38,506 nt of DNA from Bog-756 sp050011635 (GTDB taxonomy: Bacteria; Actinomycetota; Acidimicrobiia; Acidimicrobiales; RAAP-2), in the NCBI GenBank assembly GCA_050011635.1, contig JBEKIU010000012.1, positions 1-38,506 on the forward strand, read 5' to 3'. The notes beneath the pieces were generated by a model that was not told where the DNA came from, ran no database searches, and saw nothing but the letters and a program-made list of their open reading frames with translations. Below are positions 7,556 to 15,715 of this stretch, in pieces; positions within the stretch are counted from its first letter, which is position 1, and each line of letters begins with the position of its first letter. The position numbers and the translations under genes are program-made.

Positions 7556-8080
7556 TCAGGCCGACGGGGTGGGGTCCTGTTTGGCCAGCCAGCGCAGCCG
7601 GGCGGCGCGTGCGTCCCACGAATAGACCACCGCGGTGCCGGCCAGCCGGTCGTGGAGCGCATGCCGGTCGCGGTTGGTGAGGATGCCCACGAACCCGAGC
7701 CCGAGGATGAGAAAGCTGAGTGGGAGGGTGATCGTTCGCAGCACGGCTTGACGCGGTCCGATGGGAGAGCCGTCGGTCGTGACCACCCGGATCCCGAGGA
7801 CGGCCATCCCGACTGTCTTCCCGCTCAGCGACCATTGGTACGCGAAATAGATGAACTCCCACACCACGGCCGCGATCAGCGAGGCGATCTGGTGGCTGCG
7901 CAACGAGAACGACGAACCCGTGACCAGTTGGACGGAGAAGGCCAATGCCGCCGCGCCCAGCGTGAACAGGCCCCACGAGGCGCCCACGTCGGCGGCGAAG
8001 GCAACCAGCCGGCTGACCGCCCCCGCATAGTGGCCCTGCCGCCCTTCGATGGGCTCGGCCGCCACCACCTGTGCACTCAC
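7556..8080 (-). CDS. RDD-family integral membrane protein
   Basis: 174 residues from GTG 8080. The RDD pattern is clear: AGAVSRLVAFAADVGASWGL with the Arg and Asp, two further hydrophobic segments, then SGKTVGMAVLGIRVV and a closing NRDRHALHDRLAGTAVV. About three membrane spans are predicted. RDD proteins are small membrane proteins of mostly unknown role, some proposed as ion transporters. The start overlaps the preceding repeat-protein stop by 4 bp (GTGA), so the two proteins probably act together. Confidence 0.88.
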   Translation of the reverse strand: MSAQVVAAEPIEGRQGHYAGAVSRLVAFAADVGASWGLFTLGAAALAFSVQLVTGSSFSLRSHQIASLIAAVVWEFIYFAYQWSLSGKTVGMAVLGIRVVTTDGSPIGPRQAVLRTITLPLSFLILGLGFVGILTNRDRHALHDRLAGTAVVYSWDARAARLRWLAKQDPTPSA

Positions 8081-8601
8081 GACGGACCTGCGTTGAGCTC
8101 GGCCGGCCGGGGCCCGACCAGCTCCGGGGGACCGAGGGGCAGGTCCTGCGGCGACCGGCGCAGGATCCGGTTGACCCAGCGGGCGCAGAAGTCGTCGAGC
8201 CCGACGCCCTGCGCCCTGATCACGTCGAGGACCTGCGAGGCCACCCCGGTGGTCGACCGGGCGATGATGCTGCCCAGCTCCGTCTTCTCCATCAACGCGT
8301 CGATGTCCACCCGCTCGACGATCTCCTCGACGTCGACCCGGTCGATGATCTTCTGGACGTCGACCCGGTCGATGAGCTTGTCCACGTCGACCCGGCCGAC
8401 CACCTTGTCCACGTCGACCCGGCTGACCACCTTGTCCACGTCGATCCGGTCGAGAAGGGCATCGATGTCGATGGCGTCCATCACGATGGTCACCACCCGC
8501 TCGGCCACGGCCTGGGCCAACTGCTCCATTCGGCCGGAGCCCGGAACCGGGCTCATCGGGGTCGGATCTGCGACCGGGGATCCATGGGGACAGCTTCCCA
8601 T
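8077..8601 (-). CDS. Hypothetical protein with nonapeptide (RVDVDKVV-type) repeats, coupled to RDD protein
   Basis: Up to 174 residues. The centre consists of at least six successive nine-residue repeats of the form R-(I/V)-D-V-x-K-(V/I)-(V/I)-x (RIDVDKVVS, RVDVDKVVG, RVDVDKLID, RVDVQKIID, RVDVEEIVE), flanked by degenerate units. The strict alternation of Asp and aliphatic residues suggests a regular solenoid or amphipathic rod. No signal peptide or membrane span is seen. Similar repeat segments occur near RDD domains in other actinobacteria (from memory). The start is uncertain: in-frame ATGs at 8601, 8556 and 8529 all lack a good ribosome site. A 4-bp overlap with the RDD gene implies co-translation. 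Function unknown. Confidence 0.75.
   Translation of the reverse strand: MGSCPHGSPVADPTPMSPVPGSGRMEQLAQAVAERVVTIVMDAIDIDALLDRIDVDKVVSRVDVDKVVGRVDVDKLIDRVDVQKIIDRVDVEEIVERVDIDALMEKTELGSIIARSTTGVASQVLDVIRAQGVGLDDFCARWVNRILRRSPQDLPLGPPELVGPRPAELNAGPS
8305..8460 (-). repeat. 27-bp in-frame tandem repeats within the repeat-protein gene
   Basis: Approximate array of 27-bp units, most alike around 8365-8450 where the plus strand repeats CTTGTCCACGTCGACCCGG. Each unit encodes one nine-residue repeat. Because the period is a multiple of three, copy-number change would keep the frame. Confidence 0.75.
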
Positions 8602-8736
8602 CGCACGATGGTGCAGGCGGGGACGGTGGCCACCGCCGCAGGCTCACACCCGGCTCACCAGGCTCACCCCCAGTTCACCCGGCCTCACCCGGATCGCCCG
8701 AGCTCCGCCACCGGGAGAAGCTTCAGCAGGCGAGGC

Positions 8737-9198
8737 TCAAGAAGCCGAGGTGGACTTCAGCGCCTCCAGGGCGCGGTCGGCGTGCACGTTCATCCGGACC
8801 TCGCTCTGGATGACATCGATGAGACGGAGGTCGGGCCCGATGATGAACGTGGCCCGCTTGGTGGGCGACAGCTTGGTGAACCGGCGCCGCACCCCGAACT
8901 GGGTGGCCACCGCGCCGTCCGGATCCGACAGCAACGGGAAATCGAAGGAGTGCTTGTCGGAGAACCGCTTCTGCTTCTCCACCTGATCGGCGCTGATGCC
9001 GACCCGTTGGGCACCCACGGCCTCGAATTCGGCCTTCATGTCACGGAAGTGACAGCTCTCGGCCGTGCACCCAGGCGTCATCGCCGCCGGATAGAAGAAC
9101 AGGACGACGGGACCGGTTGCGGCCAGATCGCTCAGCTTGCGTGGCGTGCCGTCCTCATCGGGCAGCTCGAAATCCGGTACCAGGTCGCCTTTCTCCAT
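8737..9198 (-). CDS. Peroxiredoxin, PrxQ/BCP type (copy 1)
   Basis: Thiol peroxidase of 153 residues that reduces H2O2 or organic hydroperoxides using thioredoxin-like donors. MTPGCTAESC gives the peroxidatic Cys44 and the resolving Cys49, five apart as in BCP/PrxQ. N-terminal PDFELPDEDG and the middle FPLLSDPDG are family hallmarks. The ATG at 9198 fits the usual N-terminus. It is divergent from the ABC exporter. A second PrxQ lies at 19963-20427; the two differ clearly (FFYPAAMTPGC against YFYPRDDTPGC), so they are old paralogues rather than a recent duplication. Confidence 0.93.
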   Translation of the reverse strand: MEKGDLVPDFELPDEDGTPRKLSDLAATGPVVLFFYPAAMTPGCTAESCHFRDMKAEFEAVGAQRVGISADQVEKQKRFSDKHSFDFPLLSDPDGAVATQFGVRRRFTKLSPTKRATFIIGPDLRLIDVIQSEVRMNVHADRALEALKSTSAS

Positions 9199-9528
9199 GG
9201 CCCGAGGCTACCGCCGGAGAGGCGCCGGGGCGACCGCCACCGGACATCCGCCACGAGAAGCCCACGAGACGCCAGCACCGGAGATCGGAGCCGGTGGCAC
9301 TGACCGGGGCCGGTCGGGACTGCCGGCGCCCGGTGACCCCGTATGATGCACCCGAGCTCAGGCGTTCCCCCCGGTGCGCGGCTGCAGGCTGCGGACAGCC
9401 GGCAACCGGAGCTCCGCCCACGGGCCGCAGGGCCACCGGGTCGCAGGACCGGCCGATCGCAGGACCGGCCACCGGTTGCAGCACCGCTCCGCGCCACTCC
9501 CCCATCGACCAGACAGGATCGCACCCGT
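9199..9528. other. Intergenic region between divergent prxQ and ABC exporter genes
   Basis: A 330-bp gap with no convincing gene. It holds a possible -10 hexamer TATGAT at 9342-9347 (plus strand, no clear -35) and a 14-bp direct repeat at 9441-9470. An exporter transcript starting near 9353 would have a 5' leader of about 175 nt containing the repeats. An open frame from 9343 runs into the ATPase gene, but its first 62 residues look non-coding. Confidence 0.5.
9441..9470. repeat. 14-bp direct repeat upstream of ABC exporter
   Basis: TCGCAGGACCGGCC occurs at 9441-9454 and again at 9457-9470, separated by 2 bp. The 16-bp period and the position about 60-90 bp before the ATPase start would suit a tandem repressor site, but no regulator gene is adjacent. 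The function is a guess. Confidence 0.55.
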
Positions 9529-10572
9529 ATGCAGTACTCGATCGAAGCCGAACAACTCGAGAAGACCTTCAAGGGCAAGCTCGAGGTGCGCGCTCTCGAC
9601 GGCGTCAGCTTCTCCGTCGCCGAGGGCACCGTGTTCGGCCTGCTCGGGCCCAATGGATCGGGGAAGACCACCGCGGTGCGGATCCTGACCACCATCCTGA
9701 GGGCCGACGGCGGTCGCGCCCGCGTGCTCGGGAACGACGTAGCCAAAAAGGCCAGCCTGGTACGGAGCCTGATCGGACTGGCCGGCCAGTACGCGGCCGT
9801 GGACGAGAACCTGACCGGCCGGGAGAACCTCGAGATGGTCGGCAACCTCAACCACCTGCGCCGGTCAACTGTCGGCGGGCGGGCCGAGGAGCTGCTGGCG
9901 CAGTTCAATCTGGCCGATGCCGGCGACCGGACGCTGAAGACGTACTCGGGTGGGATGCGGCGACGCCTCGACCTGGCCGCAGCCCTGGTGGCCCGACCCA
10001 CCGTCCTCTTCCTCGACGAGCCCACCACCGGGCTCGACCCCCAGAGCCGCAACGACCTGTGGGAGGTGATCGAGCAACTGGTGGGCGGCGGGACCACGGT
10101 GCTCCTGACCACCCAGTACCTCGAGGAGGCGGACCGGCTGGCCGACACTCTGGTCGTGCTCGACCACGGGCGGGTCATCGCCGAGGGGACGCCCACACAG
10201 CTGAAGGCCAATCTCGGGGCCACCGTCCTCGAGGTCGGCCTGAGCTCGCTGGACGATGCCGGTCGCACCGCCGAACTGTTGGCCGCCATCGGGCCCCACG
10301 TGCCTGCTGTCAACGGCACGGTCGTGGAGGTGACGGTCGACCAGGGCCCGGAGGCGGCCATGACCAGCCTCCGGTCGCTGGACCAGGCCGGGATCGTCCC
10401 CACCACGTTCGCTCTCCGGGAGCCCAGCCTCGACGATGTCTTCCTGGCCCTCACCGGGCGCCGCACCGAGGACGGGACCGAAACCAAGGCGGACGGGCCC
10501 GATGCGGACGGGCACGACTGGAAGAGCGATGCGACAAGAGCAGCACCGATCGCCACGGGAGAGTTCTCATGA
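9529..10572 (+). CDS. ABC exporter ATPase, DrrA type
   Basis: 347-residue ATP-binding subunit of an ABC-2 exporter. Walker A is GPNGSGKT (40-47). The signature region TYSGGMRRRLDLAAALVARP is followed by Walker B LFLDEPTTGLDP, and the H-loop region reads LLTTQYLEEADRLAD. The extension of about 100 residues after the nucleotide-binding domain, ending in REPSLDDVFLALTG, is characteristic of DrrA-like drug or lipid exporters. Start ATG 9529 has an AGGATCG ribosome site upstream. The stop overlaps the permease ATG (ATGA), so the pair is coupled. The substrate cannot be read from sequence. Confidence 0.94.
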   Translation: MQYSIEAEQLEKTFKGKLEVRALDGVSFSVAEGTVFGLLGPNGSGKTTAVRILTTILRADGGRARVLGNDVAKKASLVRSLIGLAGQYAAVDENLTGRENLEMVGNLNHLRRSTVGGRAEELLAQFNLADAGDRTLKTYSGGMRRRLDLAAALVARPTVLFLDEPTTGLDPQSRNDLWEVIEQLVGGGTTVLLTTQYLEEADRLADTLVVLDHGRVIAEGTPTQLKANLGATVLEVGLSSLDDAGRTAELLAAIGPHVPAVNGTVVEVTVDQGPEAAMTSLRSLDQAGIVPTTFALREPSLDDVFLALTGRRTEDGTETKADGPDADGHDWKSDATRAAPIATGEFS

Positions 10573-11393
10573 CCACCGCCGTCGTCGCCCCGACCGTTGC
10601 CGGTGCCCCCCACTCGGACAGCATCGGGAGCCGGGTCCGCTGGGCGATCTCGGACACGTTGACCGTCACCAAGCGGAACATCCTCAGCTACACCCGCATC
10701 CCCGAGGCACTGTTCTTCTCCACCGTGCAGCCGATCATGTTCGTGCTGCTGTTCCGGTACGTGTTCGGCGGGGCCATCAACGCCCCCGGCACCACCTACG
10801 TGAACTACCTGATGCCCGGCATCTTCGTGCAGACGGTCGCCTTCGGCTCGGTCCAGACCAGCATCGGGCTGGCCGAGGACCTCCAAAAGGGCCTCATCGA
10901 GCGGTTCCGGGCGCTGCCCATGGCCCGGTCGGCAGTGCTGGCCGGCCGCACCACGGCCGACCTGTGCCGGAACGTCCTGACCGTGGTCATCGTCACCATC
11001 GTCGGCTTCCTCGTCGGGTTCCGTCCGACCACCGGTGTCCTCCCCTACCTGGCCGGCATCCTGGTCATCCTCTTGTTCGCCTACGCCCTCTCGTGGGGGT
11101 TCGCGGTCATCGGGTTGTCCGCCCCCAACAGCGAGGTGGCCCAGGTCATCTCGTTCCCGATCCTCTTCCCGCTGACGTTCGCCTCCTCGGCCTTCGTCCC
11201 GGTTTCGTCGATGCCGAGCTGGTTGCAGGGCTTCGCCACCTACCAGCCGGTGAGCGTGACCGTCAGCGCCTGCCGCGCCCTCATGATCGGCGGGCCCACC
11301 GCCACCTGGGTCATCCAGTCCCTGCTGTGGTCGCTCGGACTGCTCGTCGTGCTCACGCCGCTCGCCGTCCACCGCTACCGCACCCGCATCTGA
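10569..11393 (+). CDS. ABC-2 type exporter permease, DrrB type
   Basis: 274-residue membrane subunit of the exporter. About six hydrophobic segments follow a cytoplasmic N-terminus. The ABC-2 motifs are ALFFSTVQPIMFVLLFRYVFGG, and GLIERFRALPMARSAVLAGR in the coupling-helix region. The late LTFASSAFVPVSSMPSWLQG and TYQPVSVTVSACRAL are typical of DrrB/daunorubicin-resistance permeases. Start ATG 10569 overlaps the ATPase stop. Its final codons and stop are part of a 20-bp tandem repeat that continues downstream. Confidence 0.93.
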   Translation: MTTAVVAPTVAGAPHSDSIGSRVRWAISDTLTVTKRNILSYTRIPEALFFSTVQPIMFVLLFRYVFGGAINAPGTTYVNYLMPGIFVQTVAFGSVQTSIGLAEDLQKGLIERFRALPMARSAVLAGRTTADLCRNVLTVVIVTIVGFLVGFRPTTGVLPYLAGILVILLFAYALSWGFAVIGLSAPNSEVAQVISFPILFPLTFASSAFVPVSSMPSWLQGFATYQPVSVTVSACRALMIGGPTATWVIQSLLWSLGLLVVLTPLAVHRYRTRI

Positions 11394-11466
11394 GGGACCG
11401 CACCCGCATCTGAGGGACCGCACCCGCATCAGAGGGACCGCACCCGCATCTGAGGGACCGCACCCA
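11381..11466 (+). repeat. 20-bp tandem repeat copying the end of the permease gene
   Basis: Four successive units of CACCCGCATCTGAGGGACCG start at 11381, 11401, 11421 and 11441, with a 6-bp partial fifth. The first unit contains the last codons and TGA of the permease. The third unit has AGA in place of TGA. The array fills half the gap before aconitase. Replication slippage is the likely origin; no function is evident. Confidence 0.9.
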
Positions 11467-11559
11467 CAGCCGGGCGGGCCGAAGGACCGGTCTCGAGGCG
11501 CGACGACCGGACCGGTCCCCCGGCTCGCCGCCGTGGCTCCGGGCGAGCAGAATGGGGAC

Positions 11560-14259
11560 ATGGCCCACCCACCCACCTCCTCGGTCTCCCCCGACTCCTT
11601 CGGCGCCCGCGCCACCCTGACCGTCGCCGATACCTCCTACGAGATCTACCGGATCAACGCGCTGGCCGGCCGCTTCGACATCGCCAGGCTCCCGTACTCG
11701 ATAAAGGTGGTGCTCGAGAACCTCCTGCGCCACGAGGACGGCCTCGCCGTCCGTCCCGCCGACATCGAGGCGGTGGCCGGCTGGGGCGACCGCCCCGAGC
11801 GCCACGGCCTCGGCGCGGAGGACGCCGCGGAGATCGCCCTCACCCCCGAGCGGGTCCTCATGCAGGACTTCACCGGCGTACCCTGCGTGGTCGACCTGGC
11901 GGCCATGCGCGACGCGCTGAGCACGCTCGGCGGTGACCCGGGCAGGGTCAACCCGCTGGTCCCGGTCGAGCTGGTGATCGATCACTCGGTGATCGCCGAG
12001 GCATCGGGCGGTCCGGGGGCCTTCGACGAGAACGTCGACATCGAGTACCAGCGGAACATCGAGCGCTATCAGCTCCTCCGCTGGGCCCAGCAGGCGTTCG
12101 ACGGCTATCGGGTGGTCCCGCCCGGCACCGGCATCTGTCACCAGGTCAACCTCGAGTACCTGTCGCGGGTGGTGTTCGCCACCGACGACGGAAGGGCCTA
12201 CTGCGACACCCTGGTGGGCACCGACTCCCACACCACCATGGTCAACGGCCTCGGCGTCCTGGGATGGGGCGTCGGTGGCATCGAGGCAGAGGCGGCCATG
12301 CTCGGTCAGCCCCTGTCCATGCTCCTCCCCCCGGTCGTGGGCTTCCGGCTGACCGGCGAGCAGGCACCGGGCACCACGGCCACGGATCTGGTGCTGACGA
12401 TCACCCATCTCCTCCGCCAGCACGGTGTGGTGGGGAAGTTCGTCGAGTTCTACGGCCCCGGCGTCGCCGCTGTGCCACTGGCCAACCGGGCCACCATCGG
12501 CAACATGTCGCCCGAGTACGGAGCCACCTGTGCCATCTTCCCCATCGACGAGGTCACGCTCGACTACCTGCGCTTCACCGGACGCGACGACCACCACGTG
12601 GACCTGGTCGAGGCCTACGCCAAGGAGCAGGGCATGTTCCATCTCCCCGGAGGGGTCGAGCCGGTGTTCTCCGAGACCATCGAGCTCGACCTGTCGACGG
12701 TGGTGCCGAGCATCGCCGGTCCGACCCGGCCGCAGGACCTGGTGGCCCTGGCCGGCGCCGGGGCGTCGTACCGGACCGCCCTCGGACGTGACCGGCGGTC
12801 CGGTCCCGCGTCACTGGGCGACGGGTCCACCGCCTCCATCGAAGACGGTGCGGTGGTGGTCGCTGCCATCACCAGCTGCACCAACACCTCCAATCCTCAG
12901 GTGATGGTGGCCGCCGGCCTGGTGGCCAGACGTGCCGTGGAGCGCGGGCTCGTGCCCAAACCATGGGTCAAGACCACGCTGGCACCGGGCTCGAGGGTGG
13001 TCATGGACTACCTCGACCGGGCCGATCTCACCGAGCCGCTGGCCCGGATCGGGTTCGACCTGGTCGGCTTCGGCTGCACCACCTGCATCGGCAACTCCGG
13101 GCCCTTGCTGCCCGGTGTCTCCCGAGCGGTCCACGACAACGACCTCTCGGTGGCCGCGGTCCTGTCGGGCAACCGCAATTTCGAGGGACGGATCCACCCC
13201 GACGTACGGATGAACTACCTGGCCTCCCCGCCGCTGGTGGTGGCCTACGCGCTGGCCGGCACCATGGACATCGACCTCACGACCGACCCGCTGGGCAACG
13301 GATCCGACGGCCGCCCGGTCTACCTGGCCGACCTGTGGCCGTCGCCCGAAGAGATCACCGAATCCATCCGGAGCTCGATCACCTCGGACATGTTCCGACA
13401 GCGGTACGCCTCGGTCTTCGACGGTGACGAGCGCTGGCAGACCGTCGAGACGGCCACCGGCGACACGTTCAGCTGGGATCACGACTCCACCTACGTCCTG
13501 CGCCCCACCTTTCTCGAGGGCCTGACCATGACGCCCGCCCCGGTGACCGGCGTGGCGGGCGCACGGGTCTTGGCCAAGCTCGGGGACAGCGTCACCACCG
13601 ACCACATCTCGCCGGCCGGCAACATCAGCCCCTCCACCCCGGCCGGCCGGTACCTCGCCGCCCACGGGGTCGAACCGGGCGACTTCAACTCCTACGGCAC
13701 ACGGCGCGGCAACCACGAGGTGATGGTGAGGGGGACCTTCGCCAACGTGCGGTTGCGCAACCAGCTGGCGCCGGGCACCGAGGGTGGGTTCACCCTGCAC
13801 CTGCCGGATGGGGACGAGACCACCATCTACGAGGCAGCGGAGCGGTACGCCTCCGAAGGGGTGCCGCTGGTGGTGCTGGCCGGAAAGGAGTACGGATCGG
13901 GCTCCTCGCGGGACTGGGCGGCGAAGGGCACCTCGCTCCTCGGGATCCGGGCCGTGATCGCCGAAAGCTACGAGCGCATCCATCGGTCCAATCTCATCGG
14001 CATGGGCGTCCTGCCCCTGCAGTACGAGGAAGGCGAGAGCGCCTCCTCACTGGGCCTGACCGGGCACGAGATCTTCACCATCACCGGGCTCGACTCCCTC
14101 AACGAGGGGGTGGCGCCCAAAACCGTCGGAGTCCGGGCCGAGGACGGTGACCGGCTCGTGGAGTTCGAGGCCAGGCTGCGCATCGATACCCCGATGGAAG
14201 CCGAGTACTACCGCAACGGCGGGATCCTGCCCTACATGCTGCGCCAGATGGCCGGCTGA
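11560..14259 (+). CDS. acnA: Aconitate hydratase A
   Basis: 899-residue TCA-cycle enzyme that isomerises citrate and isocitrate. The [4Fe-4S] ligands are C440 (ITSCTNTSNP) and C506/C509 (GFGCTTCIGNSGP). An early GTDSHTTMVNGLGVLGWGVG segment and the C-terminal swivel-domain motif GSGSSRDWAAKG are present, and length and order match AcnA/IRP-type aconitases. The start ATG at 11560, preceded by GGGGA, is preferred over a GTG at 11533 because conserved sequence begins shortly after it. It follows the exporter by 166 bp, most likely as a separate transcription unit, and ends convergently 5 bp from the HlyIII gene. Confidence 0.97.
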   Translation: MAHPPTSSVSPDSFGARATLTVADTSYEIYRINALAGRFDIARLPYSIKVVLENLLRHEDGLAVRPADIEAVAGWGDRPERHGLGAEDAAEIALTPERVLMQDFTGVPCVVDLAAMRDALSTLGGDPGRVNPLVPVELVIDHSVIAEASGGPGAFDENVDIEYQRNIERYQLLRWAQQAFDGYRVVPPGTGICHQVNLEYLSRVVFATDDGRAYCDTLVGTDSHTTMVNGLGVLGWGVGGIEAEAAMLGQPLSMLLPPVVGFRLTGEQAPGTTATDLVLTITHLLRQHGVVGKFVEFYGPGVAAVPLANRATIGNMSPEYGATCAIFPIDEVTLDYLRFTGRDDHHVDLVEAYAKEQGMFHLPGGVEPVFSETIELDLSTVVPSIAGPTRPQDLVALAGAGASYRTALGRDRRSGPASLGDGSTASIEDGAVVVAAITSCTNTSNPQVMVAAGLVARRAVERGLVPKPWVKTTLAPGSRVVMDYLDRADLTEPLARIGFDLVGFGCTTCIGNSGPLLPGVSRAVHDNDLSVAAVLSGNRNFEGRIHPDVRMNYLASPPLVVAYALAGTMDIDLTTDPLGNGSDGRPVYLADLWPSPEEITESIRSSITSDMFRQRYASVFDGDERWQTVETATGDTFSWDHDSTYVLRPTFLEGLTMTPAPVTGVAGARVLAKLGDSVTTDHISPAGNISPSTPAGRYLAAHGVEPGDFNSYGTRRGNHEVMVRGTFANVRLRNQLAPGTEGGFTLHLPDGDETTIYEAAERYASEGVPLVVLAGKEYGSGSSRDWAAKGTSLLGIRAVIAESYERIHRSNLIGMGVLPLQYEEGESASSLGLTGHEIFTITGLDSLNEGVAPKTVGVRAEDGDRLVEFEARLRIDTPMEAEYYRNGGILPYMLRQMAG

Positions 14260-14264
14260 CCCAC

Positions 14265-14969
14265 CTACCCGGCCAGCGGCAGGACGAAGAAGGCGATGAC
14301 CACGAAGTGGAGTACCGCCCCGACGATGGTGCAGGCGTGGAACACCTCGTGGTACCCGAACACCCCGGCAACGGGGTTGGGGCGCTTGAGGGCATAGACC
14401 ACGGCGCCGGCCGAATAGGCCAGCCCCCCGGCGAGCAGGAGCGAGAAGCCGACGCCGCCCAACGCGTGGAGCAGCTGCGGGAGCACCACCACGGCAGCCC
14501 AGCCCACCACCACGTAGGGCAGGGCGATCACCCATTTGGGCGCGTCGAGCCAAACCTGGCGAAGCGTGATGCCGATGAGTGCGCCGCCCCAGACGATGCA
14601 CAGCACCGCGGTGCGGGGCCAGCCGCTGAGGGCGATTCCGACGACGGCGGTGTACGAGCCGGCGATGGCGATGAAGATGGTCGAGTGGTCCGCACGCCGC
14701 ATGCGTCGACGGCCCACCGGTCCCCAGGTGTGCCGGTGGAAGAGGGCACTGACACCGAACAGCATGGAGATGGAGATGGCGTAGACGGACATGATGGCCT
14801 TCGAGCCCGGGGTCGGTGCGGCCCAGATCAGCGCCGTGCCCGACACCAGCGACACGAAGAAGGCGACTTCGTGGAAGACCCCACGCAGCGCCGGCTTGGC
14901 CGACTCCGGGGGTTCGGCGCCATCCGGGGCGCCGGGCCCGGCTGACGGAGCGTGATCAGTGGTCCGCAT
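14265..14969 (-). CDS. Hemolysin III/PAQR-family membrane protein
   Basis: 234 residues with about seven membrane spans. Family marks are FHEVAFFVSLV near the start, SALFHRHTW after the second span, DHSTIFIAIAGSYT in the middle and FGYHEVFHACTIVGAVLHF near the end; the histidines are the expected metal ligands of the PAQR fold. Bacterial members are of unclear function despite the hemolysin name. The ATG at 14969 shares one base with the amidotransferase stop (TGATG), so it is the third gene of a coupled PIG-L, amidotransferase, HlyIII operon. Confidence 0.9.
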   Translation of the reverse strand: MRTTDHAPSAGPGAPDGAEPPESAKPALRGVFHEVAFFVSLVSGTALIWAAPTPGSKAIMSVYAISISMLFGVSALFHRHTWGPVGRRRMRRADHSTIFIAIAGSYTAVVGIALSGWPRTAVLCIVWGGALIGITLRQVWLDAPKWVIALPYVVVGWAAVVVLPQLLHALGGVGFSLLLAGGLAYSAGAVVYALKRPNPVAGVFGYHEVFHACTIVGAVLHFVVIAFFVLPLAG

Positions 14970-15715
14970 CAGCGCCGATCCGAGGTCTCCAGGGGGGAGC
15001 CGCCCGGATCGTCGACCGACGGCAGCGATCGCCCGACGAACCGACGGAGCATCCGGCGGCCGACGGCTTCCACCCGGGCCAGGCTGCGACCGTCCAACGT
15101 GACGCCGTCGGGTAGATGGGGCCGCCACAGATCGGCCAGGGTGGCGTCGACCTCGACGTGGAACTGCAAGCCATAGGCGAGGCGTCCCCATCGAAAGGCC
15201 TGATGGGGGTAGGTCCGGGACCCGGCCAGATGGACCGCTCCGGCGGGCATCGTGAACGTGTCCCGGTGCCAGTGCAGGCACGGCACCGCGTTCTGACCGA
15301 GGCCGGTGTACTCGGGGCCGGTCACGGGGTCTCGCCGGCCCTCACCGGTGAGCTCCACCTGGCCGAGGCCGATCTCCGGCTCGGGCCCGGTGGTCACCTC
15401 GGATCCGAGGGCGGCGGCCAGCTGTTGCGCTCCCAGGCACACACCGAGCACGGGCCGGCCTGCTTCCGCCACCGCAACGATCAGTGTCCGTTCGGGAGCC
15501 AGCCACGGATGCTGGGCGGCATCGTGGACCCCCATGGGGCCGCCCATCACCACCAGTCCGGCGACCCACTCCTGATCGGGGAGGGGATCACCGAGGTCGG
15601 TTCGGACCACGTCGAACGGGAGGCCGCGCTCGGACAGCGACTCGACGATCAGGCCCGGGCCCTCATGGGCCACGTGTTGGACGATCACCCACCGGCGACC
15701 GGCCGCCTCGGTCAC
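14969..15715 (-). CDS. Class I glutamine amidotransferase-like protein
   Basis: 248-residue protein with a GATase-1 fold similar to stand-alone GMP-synthase-like amidotransferases (YfeJ-like). LVVMGGPMGVHD is the oxyanion strand, GVCLGAQQLA carries the nucleophilic Cys, and GLQFHVEVDATLADLW supplies the catalytic His and Glu. It would hydrolyse glutamine, or a related gamma-glutamyl bond, and pass ammonia to a partner, but no synthetase partner is nearby. GTG start at 15715 overlaps the PIG-L stop by 4 bp. The specific substrate is unknown. Confidence 0.88.
   Translation of the reverse strand: MTEAAGRRWVIVQHVAHEGPGLIVESLSERGLPFDVVRTDLGDPLPDQEWVAGLVVMGGPMGVHDAAQHPWLAPERTLIVAVAEAGRPVLGVCLGAQQLAAALGSEVTTGPEPEIGLGQVELTGEGRRDPVTGPEYTGLGQNAVPCLHWHRDTFTMPAGAVHLAGSRTYPHQAFRWGRLAYGLQFHVEVDATLADLWRPHLPDGVTLDGRSLARVEAVGRRMLRRFVGRSLPSVDDPGGSPLETSDRR

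Noticed and set aside
8640..8692. Repeated GGCTCAC/CTCACC fragments before the repeat-protein gene
   Set aside because: The copies are irregular and short; I could not define a unit, hairpin or site.
11381..11466. CRISPR array at the 20-bp repeats
   Set aside because: The units are contiguous with no spacers and no cas genes are present; it is a simple tandem repeat.
11533..11559. Upstream GTG start for aconitase
   Set aside because: The ATG at 11560 has a better ribosome site and the nine extra residues resemble intergenic sequence.
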